Positions 56,949-64,000 of a stretch of DNA of 64,000 nt are shown one piece after another; the first letter of the stretch is position 1, and each line of letters opens with the position of its first letter. The position numbers and the translations under genes were made by a program. Source of the DNA: Arthrobacter sp. fls2-241-R2A-200 (GTDB lineage: Bacteria > Actinomycetota > Actinomycetes > Actinomycetales > Micrococcaceae); contig NZ_JARVRJ010000004.1 of NCBI RefSeq assembly GCF_030209745.1, forward strand, positions 186,001 through 250,000. Reading direction: 5' to 3'. The notes below the pieces were generated by a model. The model was given only the letters and a program-made list of their open reading frames with translations. It did no database searches and was not told the DNA's origin.

Positions 56949-57500
56949 CTAATCGGTTTGCCGGTCAGTCTTAGCCAGATCAGCTAGGGCAGCCCAGCGA
57001 GGGTCAATGACCTCGTGGTGGTGCCCCGGCTCGTCTTCCAGGCGTGCTCCGCATTCGGAACAAAGGCCCTGGCAGTCTTCCCGGCACACCGGCTGGAACG
57101 GCAGCATGGTAACCACTGCGTCCCGCAACACCGGTTCAAGATCGATCAGATCGTACTCGACTCGACGTTGCTCTTCATCGTCTTCTTCACCTGAAAGTTC
57201 AAGACCTTCATAGAAGAAAAGTTCTTGCACATTGACCTCAAGGTCATACGCAAGGGGATCCAGGCATCGACCGCATTCGCCGGTTACTTCGACGACGACG
57301 ATTCCAGATACCAGAATTCCTTCGTGTACGGCCTCAAGACGAAGATCGAGCTCGATGTCCGAGCCTTCCTTTACGCCAATGAGCGCCACACCAAGGTCAC
57401 TTGGCGCAGGTACATGTTCGTTGAGTGTCCGCATGGTCCCTGGACTGCGTCCAAGGTCCTTGACTACCAACGCCAAGGGCGAACTTGCATCTCGCTTAAT
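56949..57500 (-). CDS. DUF177 family protein (YceD), 23S rRNA accumulation factor
   Basis: A roughly 183-residue protein of the DUF177/YceD family, which lies before rpmF in most bacteria and is needed for normal 23S rRNA levels. CGRCLDP and CREDCQGLCSECG supply two cysteine pairs, and an acidic loop (ELSGEEDDEEQ) lies between. From the upstream stop at 57540 there is no in-frame ATG or GTG. AGGAG at 57506-57510 points to ATT at 57500, giving IKRDASSPLALVVKDLG, while the TTG at 57476 has no ribosome site. Confidence 0.82.
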   Translation of the reverse strand: MKRDASSPLALVVKDLGRSPGTMRTLNEHVPAPSDLGVALIGVKEGSDIELDLRLEAVHEGILVSGIVVVEVTGECGRCLDPLAYDLEVNVQELFFYEGLELSGEEDDEEQRRVEYDLIDLEPVLRDAVVTMLPFQPVCREDCQGLCSECGARLEDEPGHHHEVIDPRWAALADLAKTDRQTD

Positions 57501-57625
57501 GAGAACTCCTGTAGAACATATGACCGACGTACCATCTTAGCCTGATCACGCTTGAGGACTCAAACTGACTCCGGGCGGCCAAAAGGCACTGTTAGATGCA
57601 CTAATGAACGAGGTACCGAACAAGC

Positions 57626-58126
57626 CTACCCTTTACGCGGCGGTTCCTTCGCAGGCTCGCTCGCCAGCAACCTCTTCAGCACTGATTTGGGGACGAAATC
57701 GGAGATGTCCCCTCCCAGCACATTGACCTCTTTGATCAAAGTGGATGACAGATGCAGGTAGTGGGCTTCAGCTGGCAGGAAAACCGTTTCGACGCCGGCC
57801 AACTGCCGATTCATGGTGGCCATCGGCAACTCGTAATCGAAGTCCGAGGATGAGCGCAGGCCTTTGACGATGGCAGAGATTCCACGGTGCCGGCAGTACT
57901 CGGCAAGGAGTCCTTCCCCCATCGGTTCCACGATGATGCCCCGCAACGAGGCCAAGGTTTCCCGTGCCATCTCCATGCGGTCCTCGAGGCTGAACCGATA
58001 CTTCTTTGCGTAGTTGGTGGACACGGCCACTATGACCTCGTCAAACAACCCGGCCGCCCTGGCAATAACTTCAAGGTGTCCGTTGTGAATGGGGTCGAAG
58101 GATCCTGGGCATACCGCGCGTCTCAT
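57626..58126 (-). CDS. coaD: Phosphopantetheine adenylyltransferase
   Basis: CoaD, 166 residues, adenylates 4'-phosphopantetheine in coenzyme A synthesis. GSFDPIHNGHLEVI carries the HxGH motif, and VSTNYAKK, RSSSDFDYELPMA and the ATP lid region STLIKEV follow. It diverges from the aminotransferase gene at 58162 with only 35 bases between them. Confidence 0.96.
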   Translation of the reverse strand: MRRAVCPGSFDPIHNGHLEVIARAAGLFDEVIVAVSTNYAKKYRFSLEDRMEMARETLASLRGIIVEPMGEGLLAEYCRHRGISAIVKGLRSSSDFDYELPMATMNRQLAGVETVFLPAEAHYLHLSSTLIKEVNVLGGDISDFVPKSVLKRLLASEPAKEPPRKG

Positions 58127-58161
58127 GAATCGAACCTACCCCATGGAAACACCGGGATACC

Positions 58162-59385
58162 ATGACTGACATGGCATCCCGAGGCAGTAACAGCGAACCC
58201 TGGCAGCGAGCCGCCCTTGGCGCAAACCTCCTGTCCCCCGACGGCCAGTTGGGAGTCACCATTTTCGAGGAAATGACCACCTTGGCCACCTCCACAGGTG
58301 CCATCAACTTGGGCCAGGGATTTCCGGATGAGGACGGCCCCGCTGAGATCAAGGCTGCAGCACAGGCCGCCATAGCTTCGGGAGCAAACCAGTACGCGCC
58401 CGGTAAAGGTATCGCCGTGCTCCGCGAGGCCGTGTCCGCCCACCAAGAGAGGTTCTACGGGCTGGCAGTTAATCCCGAAACCGAAGTGCTGGTCACCACG
58501 GGCGCCACCGAGGCAATCGCTGCTGCACTTCTGGCCTTTGTCCAACCCGGCGATGAGGTGCTTACTTTCGAGCCCTTCTACGACTCGTACGGCGCCATCA
58601 TTGCCATGTCCGGAGCAACACACGTGACCGCGCCCCTGCTGGCCCCGGATTTCCTCCCGGACCCCGAGGTCTTGGCCGACGTCTTCAGCAGCCGCACCAA
58701 GATAGTTCTCTTGAACAACCCGCATAACCCCACCGGTGCCGTGTTCCCCCGGCAGGTGCTCGAAAGGATCGTGGCTCTCGCCGCTGCGCACGGCGCGCTC
58801 ATCATCAGCGACGAGGTCTACGAACACCTCACGTTTGATGCCCGCCACATACCAATCGCCTCCCTGCCCGGAGCCGCCGAACGTACCCTGACCATTTCCT
58901 CGGCGGGAAAAACGTTCTCCTTCACCGGATGGAAGATCGGGTGGCTTACCGGGCCGGAGCACCTGGTCGCAGCAGTCCGCACAGTCAAGCAATTCCTGAC
59001 CTACAGCTCCGGGACGCCTTTCCAATCCGCCATTGCCTTGGGCCTGGCACTTCCGGATGAGTTCTATGCCGGTATCGCGGCCTCTTTGCGGAACAAACGC
59101 GACATCCTTGCCGCCGGACTGCGGGCCGCCGGATTCGATGTCTACCTCCCCAGCGGCACGTACTTCATTAATGTTGATACCGCTCCCTTGGGAATCGAGG
59201 ACTCAGTGGACCTGGCGCGGCGCCTCCCCGGGCTGGTCGGCGTGGCTGCCATCCCGGTGCCAGTCTTTTGCCATGCCGAAGGAGCCAAACGAACACGGAG
59301 CCTGTTGAGATTCGCCTTCTGCAAGAAAACCGAAGTCCTGGAAGAAGCAGCCGGACGCTTAGCAAAGCTCAAGGACCGGCTCTGA
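58162..59385 (+). CDS. Class I/II aminotransferase (DapC / kynurenine aminotransferase type)
   Basis: A 407-residue fold-type I PLP enzyme. INLGQGFPDEDGP near the N-terminus, NNPHNPTGAVF, the aspartate in IISDEVYEHL and the lysine in SSAGKTFSFTGWKIGW are the family marks. It resembles N-succinyldiaminopimelate aminotransferase and kynurenine/methionine aminotransferases, which cannot be told apart here. It is followed 11 bases later by the spermidine-synthase-like gene. Confidence 0.87.
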   Translation: MTDMASRGSNSEPWQRAALGANLLSPDGQLGVTIFEEMTTLATSTGAINLGQGFPDEDGPAEIKAAAQAAIASGANQYAPGKGIAVLREAVSAHQERFYGLAVNPETEVLVTTGATEAIAAALLAFVQPGDEVLTFEPFYDSYGAIIAMSGATHVTAPLLAPDFLPDPEVLADVFSSRTKIVLLNNPHNPTGAVFPRQVLERIVALAAAHGALIISDEVYEHLTFDARHIPIASLPGAAERTLTISSAGKTFSFTGWKIGWLTGPEHLVAAVRTVKQFLTYSSGTPFQSAIALGLALPDEFYAGIAASLRNKRDILAAGLRAAGFDVYLPSGTYFINVDTAPLGIEDSVDLARRLPGLVGVAAIPVPVFCHAEGAKRTRSLLRFAFCKKTEVLEEAAGRLAKLKDRL

Positions 59386-59396
59386 GCGGCACCGGC

Positions 59397-60191
59397 ATGG
59401 ACCCCCACGAGGGCAGCCGATTCCTCCGGACCACCGGCCAACACGCCACCATCAGCGCCGATTCCTTGGTTGAAGGCAGCTACATCCTCAGCATTGGCGG
59501 GGCAGAGCAGTCCCACGTCAACATCGCCCACCCCTCGGAAATCTTCTACGAATACCTGCGCAGGATCGGCCATGTAGTTGACCTGGCTGCGGCGCCCTCA
59601 GTGCCGGTGACAGCCCTGCACCTGGGAGCCGGTGCCCTGACCCTCGCCCGCTACATCCAAGCTACGCGGCCGGGCTCGGAGCAATACGCAGTTGAACTTG
59701 AACGCGAACTCCTCGACTTTGTACTCCAAAGACTGCCCATGCCGTCAGGCACAACACTGCACCAGTACATCGGAGACGCCCGGGCAGCGCTGAGTGACCT
59801 GCCCGCGGAGGCGCGGTTCGACGTCGTGATTCTCGATATCTTCTCCGGACCTGAGGCGCCGCCACATATAGCCTGCAGGGGTTTTTACGAGGAGGCCGCG
59901 GCACGCCTGAATCCAAGCGGCGTGCTGATCGTGAATGTGGGCGACGAACCAGCCCTATCGCTTGTACGGAGCCAGGTAGCCGCCCTGCGCGAGGCCATGC
60001 CGGACGTTGCAGCGTTCGCCGAGACAGGGATGTTCGCCGGAAAATATCCGGGCAACATCATCCTGGTGGGCACACTGGGGCCGTGGCCCCAAGAATGGAC
60101 CGCCGAACTCCTGGCGAAGGGACCTCATCCGGCGAGCGTGCTCAACGGTGTGGACTTGGACCGGATTACGGGCCGGCCTTCACCTCGTTAG
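59397..60191 (+). CDS. Spermidine-synthase-like methyltransferase-fold protein
   Basis: A 264-residue protein with the Rossmann core of polyamine synthases: LHLGAGALTLARY, a GDARAAL acidic loop and VVILDIFSG. The N-terminal tetramerisation strand region is short. Such PMT-fold proteins occur widely in actinobacteria without S-adenosylmethionine decarboxylase and their role is unclear. ATG 59397 lies 11 bases after the aminotransferase stop; the longer frame to 59268 overlaps it. Confidence 0.8.
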   Translation: MDPHEGSRFLRTTGQHATISADSLVEGSYILSIGGAEQSHVNIAHPSEIFYEYLRRIGHVVDLAAAPSVPVTALHLGAGALTLARYIQATRPGSEQYAVELERELLDFVLQRLPMPSGTTLHQYIGDARAALSDLPAEARFDVVILDIFSGPEAPPHIACRGFYEEAAARLNPSGVLIVNVGDEPALSLVRSQVAALREAMPDVAAFAETGMFAGKYPGNIILVGTLGPWPQEWTAELLAKGPHPASVLNGVDLDRITGRPSPR

Positions 60192-60200
60192 GGAGCTCAT

Positions 60201-60767
60201 TCAGGACGGTTCGGCGAACCACAGCTTCGTTTCGCCATACTTCTTCTCCGCGAACAATTCCAGGCCCTCCGGCCAGGTAGGTTCCGGGCTACGTGAGCTT
60301 CTCTCCACGACCACCACGGCATCTTCGTCCAAGTGCGGCGCCAACTTGGCCAGCACCGAGCTAAGCGCCAGCTCGTCCAACGGATACGGCGGATCGAGGA
60401 AAACCAGGCCCCAACTGCCCTCCAACCCCGCACGGTCAAGGAATGATTCCACTTTGGATCGGTGGACGGAGACCCGCCGGGCGCCCAGGATTTGGTTCAC
60501 CATATGGGCATTGCGTTGGCAGACATCGCTGGCCTTGGCGTCGAACTCCACCAGTTCCACACTGCGGGCGCCCCGGCTGGCGCTCTCAACACCCAGGGAA
60601 CCGGAGCCTGCGTAGAGGTCAAGCACCCGCGCGTCATCGATAACAGCCAAGGATTCCAACCGGGAGAACAGGGCCTCCTTGACACGGTCCGTGGTGGGCC
60701 GTGTGGCCGTGCCCGGCACGCTGATCAACGGATTGCCACCGGCCACGCCGGCAATTACACGGCTCAT
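60201..60767 (-). CDS. rsmD: 16S rRNA (guanine966-N2)-methyltransferase
   Basis: RsmD, 188 residues. RVIAGVAGG opens it, VLDLYAGSGSLGVEALS-like motif binds SAM (VLDLYAGSGSLGVE), and the catalytic motif is FLDPPYP. It lies beside recG, the usual order in actinobacteria. Confidence 0.94.
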   Translation of the reverse strand: MSRVIAGVAGGNPLISVPGTATRPTTDRVKEALFSRLESLAVIDDARVLDLYAGSGSLGVESASRGARSVELVEFDAKASDVCQRNAHMVNQILGARRVSVHRSKVESFLDRAGLEGSWGLVFLDPPYPLDELALSSVLAKLAPHLDEDAVVVVERSSRSPEPTWPEGLELFAEKKYGETKLWFAEPS

Positions 60768-60806
60768 CGGTGTGATCCGTTCCCGGTGATCGATCCTGCC
60801 ATGGGC

Positions 60807-63074
60807 CTATCCGCGTTCAAGGAACGCCTCCTTTTCGGGATTCAAGTACTCGTCGATTGCCGCGGCAAGGGCCGGCTGGTTTTGCAGAGTGGGGTCCTCG
60901 GCCACCAACGCCTGGGCGTCCGCGCGGGCACGGGCGATGATATCTTCGTGTTCCAAAACGCGCAGCAATTTCAGGGTGGAACGTCCCCCGGACTGCGAGG
61001 CACCCAGGATGTCACCCTCCCGGCGAAGCTTCAGGTCCTCTTGGCTCAACTCAAAGCCATCCGTGGTGGACGCCACTGCTTCCAGCCTCCGGCGGCTCGG
61101 ATGGCCCGGCTCCAAGGTCGTCACCAACAGGCAGGTTCCCGGCAGCCCGCCACGCCCCACGCGGCCACGGAGCTGATGGAGCTGGGAGATGCCGAAACGA
61201 TCAGCATCCAAGATCACCATCAACGTGGCATTGTGGACATCCACACCCACTTCGATGACCGTGGTGGACACCAGGACTTTGGTTCGGTTGGACGCGAATG
61301 ACTGCATGGTTTCGGTCTTCAACTGCGGGTCCTGCCTGCCATGCAGGGGCGCCACAGGGACACCCGCCAGGGCAGGCTCGGCCAGCAAACTCTCGACGAC
61401 GGCGGTCACGGACGCGAGCTCCCTCGCCGGTCCATCATCCCCGGCCCCATCGGACCCGAGTGGATCAATTGGTTCCGCTTCGCCGGGGCTGAAGTCGCCG
61501 TCGTCGTCCGTTCCGATCTTCGGGCACACCACATAGACCTGATGGCCCGCGTCAACTTCCTCGCGGGAACGCTTCCAGATCCGGTCTGCCCACGCCGGAT
61601 TCTCCGCCAGTCCCACCACATGCGTGGAAATGGGCGCCCGCCCCGCAGGGAGCTCGTCCAGCACCGAGGTCTCCAGGTCTCCGAAGACCGTCATGGCCAC
61701 TGTCCGGGGAATCGGGGTGGCTGTCATGACCAGCAGGTGCGGTGGACGCTGCGCCTTGGCCCGCAGTGCGTCGCGTTGTTCCACGCCAAATCGGTGCTGC
61801 TCATCCACCACGATCAGGCCAAGATCCTGAAAGCTCGTCTTATCGCTGAGCAGTGCGTGGGTTCCGATGATGATCCCAGCGTTCCCGGACGCGGCGTCCA
61901 GCATGGCCTGCTTTCGGGCAGCCGTGGGCATGGAGCCGGTCAGCAGGGCAACCTGGACCGCTTGCTGGGTGGAGTCCCCGCCCAGCATCCCGGCGCCGCC
62001 GAACATCTGGTCGCGTGCCAGGGAGCCCAAGGTCCGCCGGATGGAATCGTAGTGCTGGGCTGCAAGGACCTCCGTGGGCGCAAGCAACGCAGCCTGGCCA
62101 CCTGCGTCCACCACTTGAAGCATGGCCCGGAGGGCGACGATGGTCTTGCCGGACCCTACTTCACCTTGCAGTAGGCGGTTCATCGGTGTATCCCGAGCCA
62201 GCTCTTCTGAAAGGGTCTTGCCGACAGCGGACTGTCCCGCCGTGAGGGTGAACGGCAGGTTGCCATCGAATTTCTCCAACAATCCCCCGCTGACCCGACG
62301 GCGGGCGGTCGCCTCTTCGGCTGCCAACTGGGACCGTCGCCGGGCCAAGGCTGTCTGCAGGACCAGCGCCTCCTGGTAGCGGAAGCGATCCTGTGCCCTC
62401 CGCCAATCCTGATCGGTCTCCGGAGAATGGATCAGCCGGTAGGCATCGGCTACGCTCACCAGGCGGTCCCGTCCTGCGATCGCCGGAGGAAGCGGGTCCT
62501 GCAGGGCGTCCAGGTCAAGGGTCTGAAGCAAAGCGGTGACCACTTTGTGGATGGACCAGCTTGTCAGTTTGGCGGTTGCCGGATAAACCGGGATGGGGAT
62601 GGCCGCCAACTTTTCGGGGTCCATGGAACCCTCGGTATCAGGGTCTTCATCCAACAACAGGAAGTCCGGGTTGGTCAGTCCCAAGGATCCCCCGTAACGG
62701 CTGACCTTGCCCGAGAACATGGCACGGCGTCCGGGCATCAATTCGGCTTTTGCCCGGAATCCGTTGAAAAAGCTGACCTTCAATTGCCCGGGAACACCGC
62801 TCGCGGCAGTCTCATCGGTGACCACGACGTCTGTGATGGAACCTCGCCTGGCCCGCATTTGCCGTGTGCTGTTGGAAAGGACACGGGCAATCAGTGTCAC
62901 CTCCTCATCCAACGGAAGGTTGCTGATGGGAGTAAGCTCACCGCGCCTCAGGTATCGGCGGGGAAAATAGTTCAGCAGTGCACCGGTAGTCTTCAGGCCC
63001 AGATGTTTGTCGATGACGGCGGCGGACCGTTTTCCAATTCTGCGTTCAAGGGGCAGCTCGAGCTCAGTATTCAT
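60807..63074 (-). CDS. recG: ATP-dependent DNA helicase RecG
   Basis: RecG, 755 residues, remodels stalled replication forks. An N-terminal wedge OB domain (about 45-160) precedes the helicase core with Walker A GEVGSGKTIVALRA, the motif DEQH in VVDEQHRFGV, MTATPIPRT, and LRGRVGRGG. It carries an insertion of acidic residues (about 495-525, DDDGDFSPGEAEP) compared with the E. coli enzyme. Its start overlaps the end of the DAK2 gene by 11 bases. Confidence 0.96.
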   Translation of the reverse strand: MNTELELPLERRIGKRSAAVIDKHLGLKTTGALLNYFPRRYLRRGELTPISNLPLDEEVTLIARVLSNSTRQMRARRGSITDVVVTDETAASGVPGQLKVSFFNGFRAKAELMPGRRAMFSGKVSRYGGSLGLTNPDFLLLDEDPDTEGSMDPEKLAAIPIPVYPATAKLTSWSIHKVVTALLQTLDLDALQDPLPPAIAGRDRLVSVADAYRLIHSPETDQDWRRAQDRFRYQEALVLQTALARRRSQLAAEEATARRRVSGGLLEKFDGNLPFTLTAGQSAVGKTLSEELARDTPMNRLLQGEVGSGKTIVALRAMLQVVDAGGQAALLAPTEVLAAQHYDSIRRTLGSLARDQMFGGAGMLGGDSTQQAVQVALLTGSMPTAARKQAMLDAASGNAGIIIGTHALLSDKTSFQDLGLIVVDEQHRFGVEQRDALRAKAQRPPHLLVMTATPIPRTVAMTVFGDLETSVLDELPAGRAPISTHVVGLAENPAWADRIWKRSREEVDAGHQVYVVCPKIGTDDDGDFSPGEAEPIDPLGSDGAGDDGPARELASVTAVVESLLAEPALAGVPVAPLHGRQDPQLKTETMQSFASNRTKVLVSTTVIEVGVDVHNATLMVILDADRFGISQLHQLRGRVGRGGLPGTCLLVTTLEPGHPSRRRLEAVASTTDGFELSQEDLKLRREGDILGASQSGGRSTLKLLRVLEHEDIIARARADAQALVAEDPTLQNQPALAAAIDEYLNPEKEAFLERG

Positions 63075-64000
63075 GCGGCGGGAGGTCCTCCTGCCCGGGG
63101 CTCCCCTGACCGGCGCTGACCTGACCAGTACTGAGCTGCCCGGGGTCGCGGGGAAGTGCCAACTCGCTCACGGCTATGTCCGTAGGGTCCCCCAGCGAAC
63201 GGATCAGTGCCACGGCCGGCCCGGGATCGGCTACGTGGACGTGGACCCGCCAGCGGTAGCTCTTTTCCACCACCGAGTCGTCATCGTCGTCGTCGTTTCC
63301 CGCAGCTGCCCCGACTTGGCTCATGATCACGGAATCGCCCATCTCGTCCAAGCGTTGCCTGAGGATGGCTGCGTTGAGCGGCGACAAATCGATGGTGCAC
63401 ATGACTTCCACGCCGTCGTCGGCAGGCATCTGCTCGTGGATGTGCGGGTCTTGGAGTTTATAGCCGTGCAGTCCCTCAAGAAGCTCATCCTGCAGTTCTT
63501 CGCCGAGCACCGCCGAGCGAAGGCAGTCAAGCACCAGCAACATGCCCACGCCTCCGGCGTCCACTACACGAGCCGCCTGTAGTTGCGCGAGCTCGCCCTC
63601 GGTGCGCACCACTGCCTGGACCGCGGCTTCAACAACCGCGTCCAGGGCCAAGCCCAGGGCATGGTTGCTGTCGTCACCGTTTTGGGAAGCATCCGTGGCC
63701 TGAGCCGCCTTCGCAGCGGCCTCAAGGACCGAAAGCATTGTCCCGGCAACAGGCTCGCTCAGGGCCGACCACGCCCGGATTTGGGCACGGTTCAGTGCGG
63801 CGGCCAGCAATGGCGCACTGAGCCTCGATTTCCCGGCCAACGGCTCAGCGGCGGCTGAGAGGAACACAGCTAACAAGGTCCCCGAATTGCCCCTGGCTTG
63901 CTCCATGGCTGCCTGCCCGGCACGTGAAAGTACTGCCCCGACGTCGTTGCTTGTTTCGCTGGTCTCCGGTGCGGTGCCGCCGACGGCAGCCACGGCTGCC
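63064..64000 (-). CDS. DAK2-domain protein (FakA-like), 5' part outside the window
   Basis: The C-terminal part of a DAK2-domain protein, related to dihydroxyacetone kinase phosphatase domains and to fatty acid kinase FakA. EQARGNSGTLL is the conserved DAK2 motif that contacts nucleotide, and VVDAGGVGMLLVLD is the second. After about residue 170 comes the DegV/FakA-like C-terminal domain. The frame runs off the right edge; the GTG at 63993 is probably internal. A GAC-rich run codes for six aspartates. The gene lies upstream of recG as in many gram-positive genomes. Confidence 0.85.
   Translation of the reverse strand, partial: AAVAAVGGTAPETSETSNDVGAVLSRAGQAAMEQARGNSGTLLAVFLSAAAEPLAGKSRLSAPLLAAALNRAQIRAWSALSEPVAGTMLSVLEAAAKAAQATDASQNGDDSNHALGLALDAVVEAAVQAVVRTEGELAQLQAARVVDAGGVGMLLVLDCLRSAVLGEELQDELLEGLHGYKLQDPHIHEQMPADDGVEVMCTIDLSPLNAAILRQRLDEMGDSVIMSQVGAAAGNDDDDDDSVVEKSYRWRVHVHVADPGPAVALIRSLGDPTDIAVSELALPRDPGQLSTGQVSAGQGSPGQEDLPPHEY

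Noticed and set aside
57420..57545. A plus-strand gene opposite the DUF177 start
   Set aside because: Frames there have no ribosome site and are antisense to a conserved protein.

Overview
The window is high-GC actinobacterial DNA. Gene content and order point to a member of the Micrococcaceae close to Arthrobacter or Paenarthrobacter: a cysteine-free L32, an rpsP-khpA-rimM-trmD-rplS run, tandem lepB genes followed by rnhB, DUF2469 and yraN, and HtaA and DUF4082 proteins. No rRNA, tRNA or CRISPR array was seen. All assignments come from reading the sequence and the translated frames; no database search was run.

The left part (1 to about 24.4 kb) looks accessory. It holds the end of an alanine dehydrogenase gene, two small unknown genes, an HtaA-domain gene and an ISL3-type transposase broken by a +1 frameshift. 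A large catabolic block follows. One leftward operon carries a glutamine-synthetase-like ligase, an SDR, a gamma-glutamyl hydrolase of the PuuD type, a cytochrome P450, a CxxHxxC ferredoxin, a ferredoxin reductase and a PucR-type regulator. A second leftward operon carries an aldehyde dehydrogenase and a CysJ-like diflavin reductase. Rightward genes encode an APC permease, a class III aminotransferase, a zinc alcohol dehydrogenase, a second aldehyde dehydrogenase and an M20 amidohydrolase. The P450, ferredoxin, reductase and glutamine-synthetase set recalls the mor and pip loci of Mycobacterium (morpholine, piperidine and pyrrolidine use). Here it is joined by the hydrolase, dehydrogenase and transaminase of a gamma-glutamylated route like the Puu putrescine pathway. 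The inferred scheme is uptake, P450 ring hydroxylation and opening, gamma-glutamyl protection of the amine, aldehyde oxidation, removal of glutamate and transamination. A dyad TGTGCA-N3-TGCACA occurs perfectly twice and in weaker form twice more in intergenic regions of this block, which suggests a shared operator.

At about 24.4 kb comM is cut off inside its Walker A motif, so the accessory block abuts core sequence there. From 24.4 to 31.1 kb the leftward core order is rpsP, khpA, rimM, trmD, rplS, lepB, lepB, rnhB, DUF2469, yraN, comM'. From 31.3 to 48 kb come a hypothetical gene, a two-domain VOC dioxygenase-like gene, an amidohydrolase, a TPP riboswitch with thiC, an alpha/beta hydrolase-like gene without its serine, ffh, a glucose-6-phosphate dehydrogenase gene, amtB-glnB, an MFS transporter gene, ftsY and smc.

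From 48.3 to 64 kb there is a 1622-residue secreted multidomain protein (dimethylformamidase-beta-like domain plus four DUF4082 modules), two membrane-anchored envelope proteins, mutM, rnc, rpmF, a DUF177 gene, coaD, an aminotransferase, a spermidine-synthase-like gene, rsmD, recG and a DAK2-domain gene that runs off the end.
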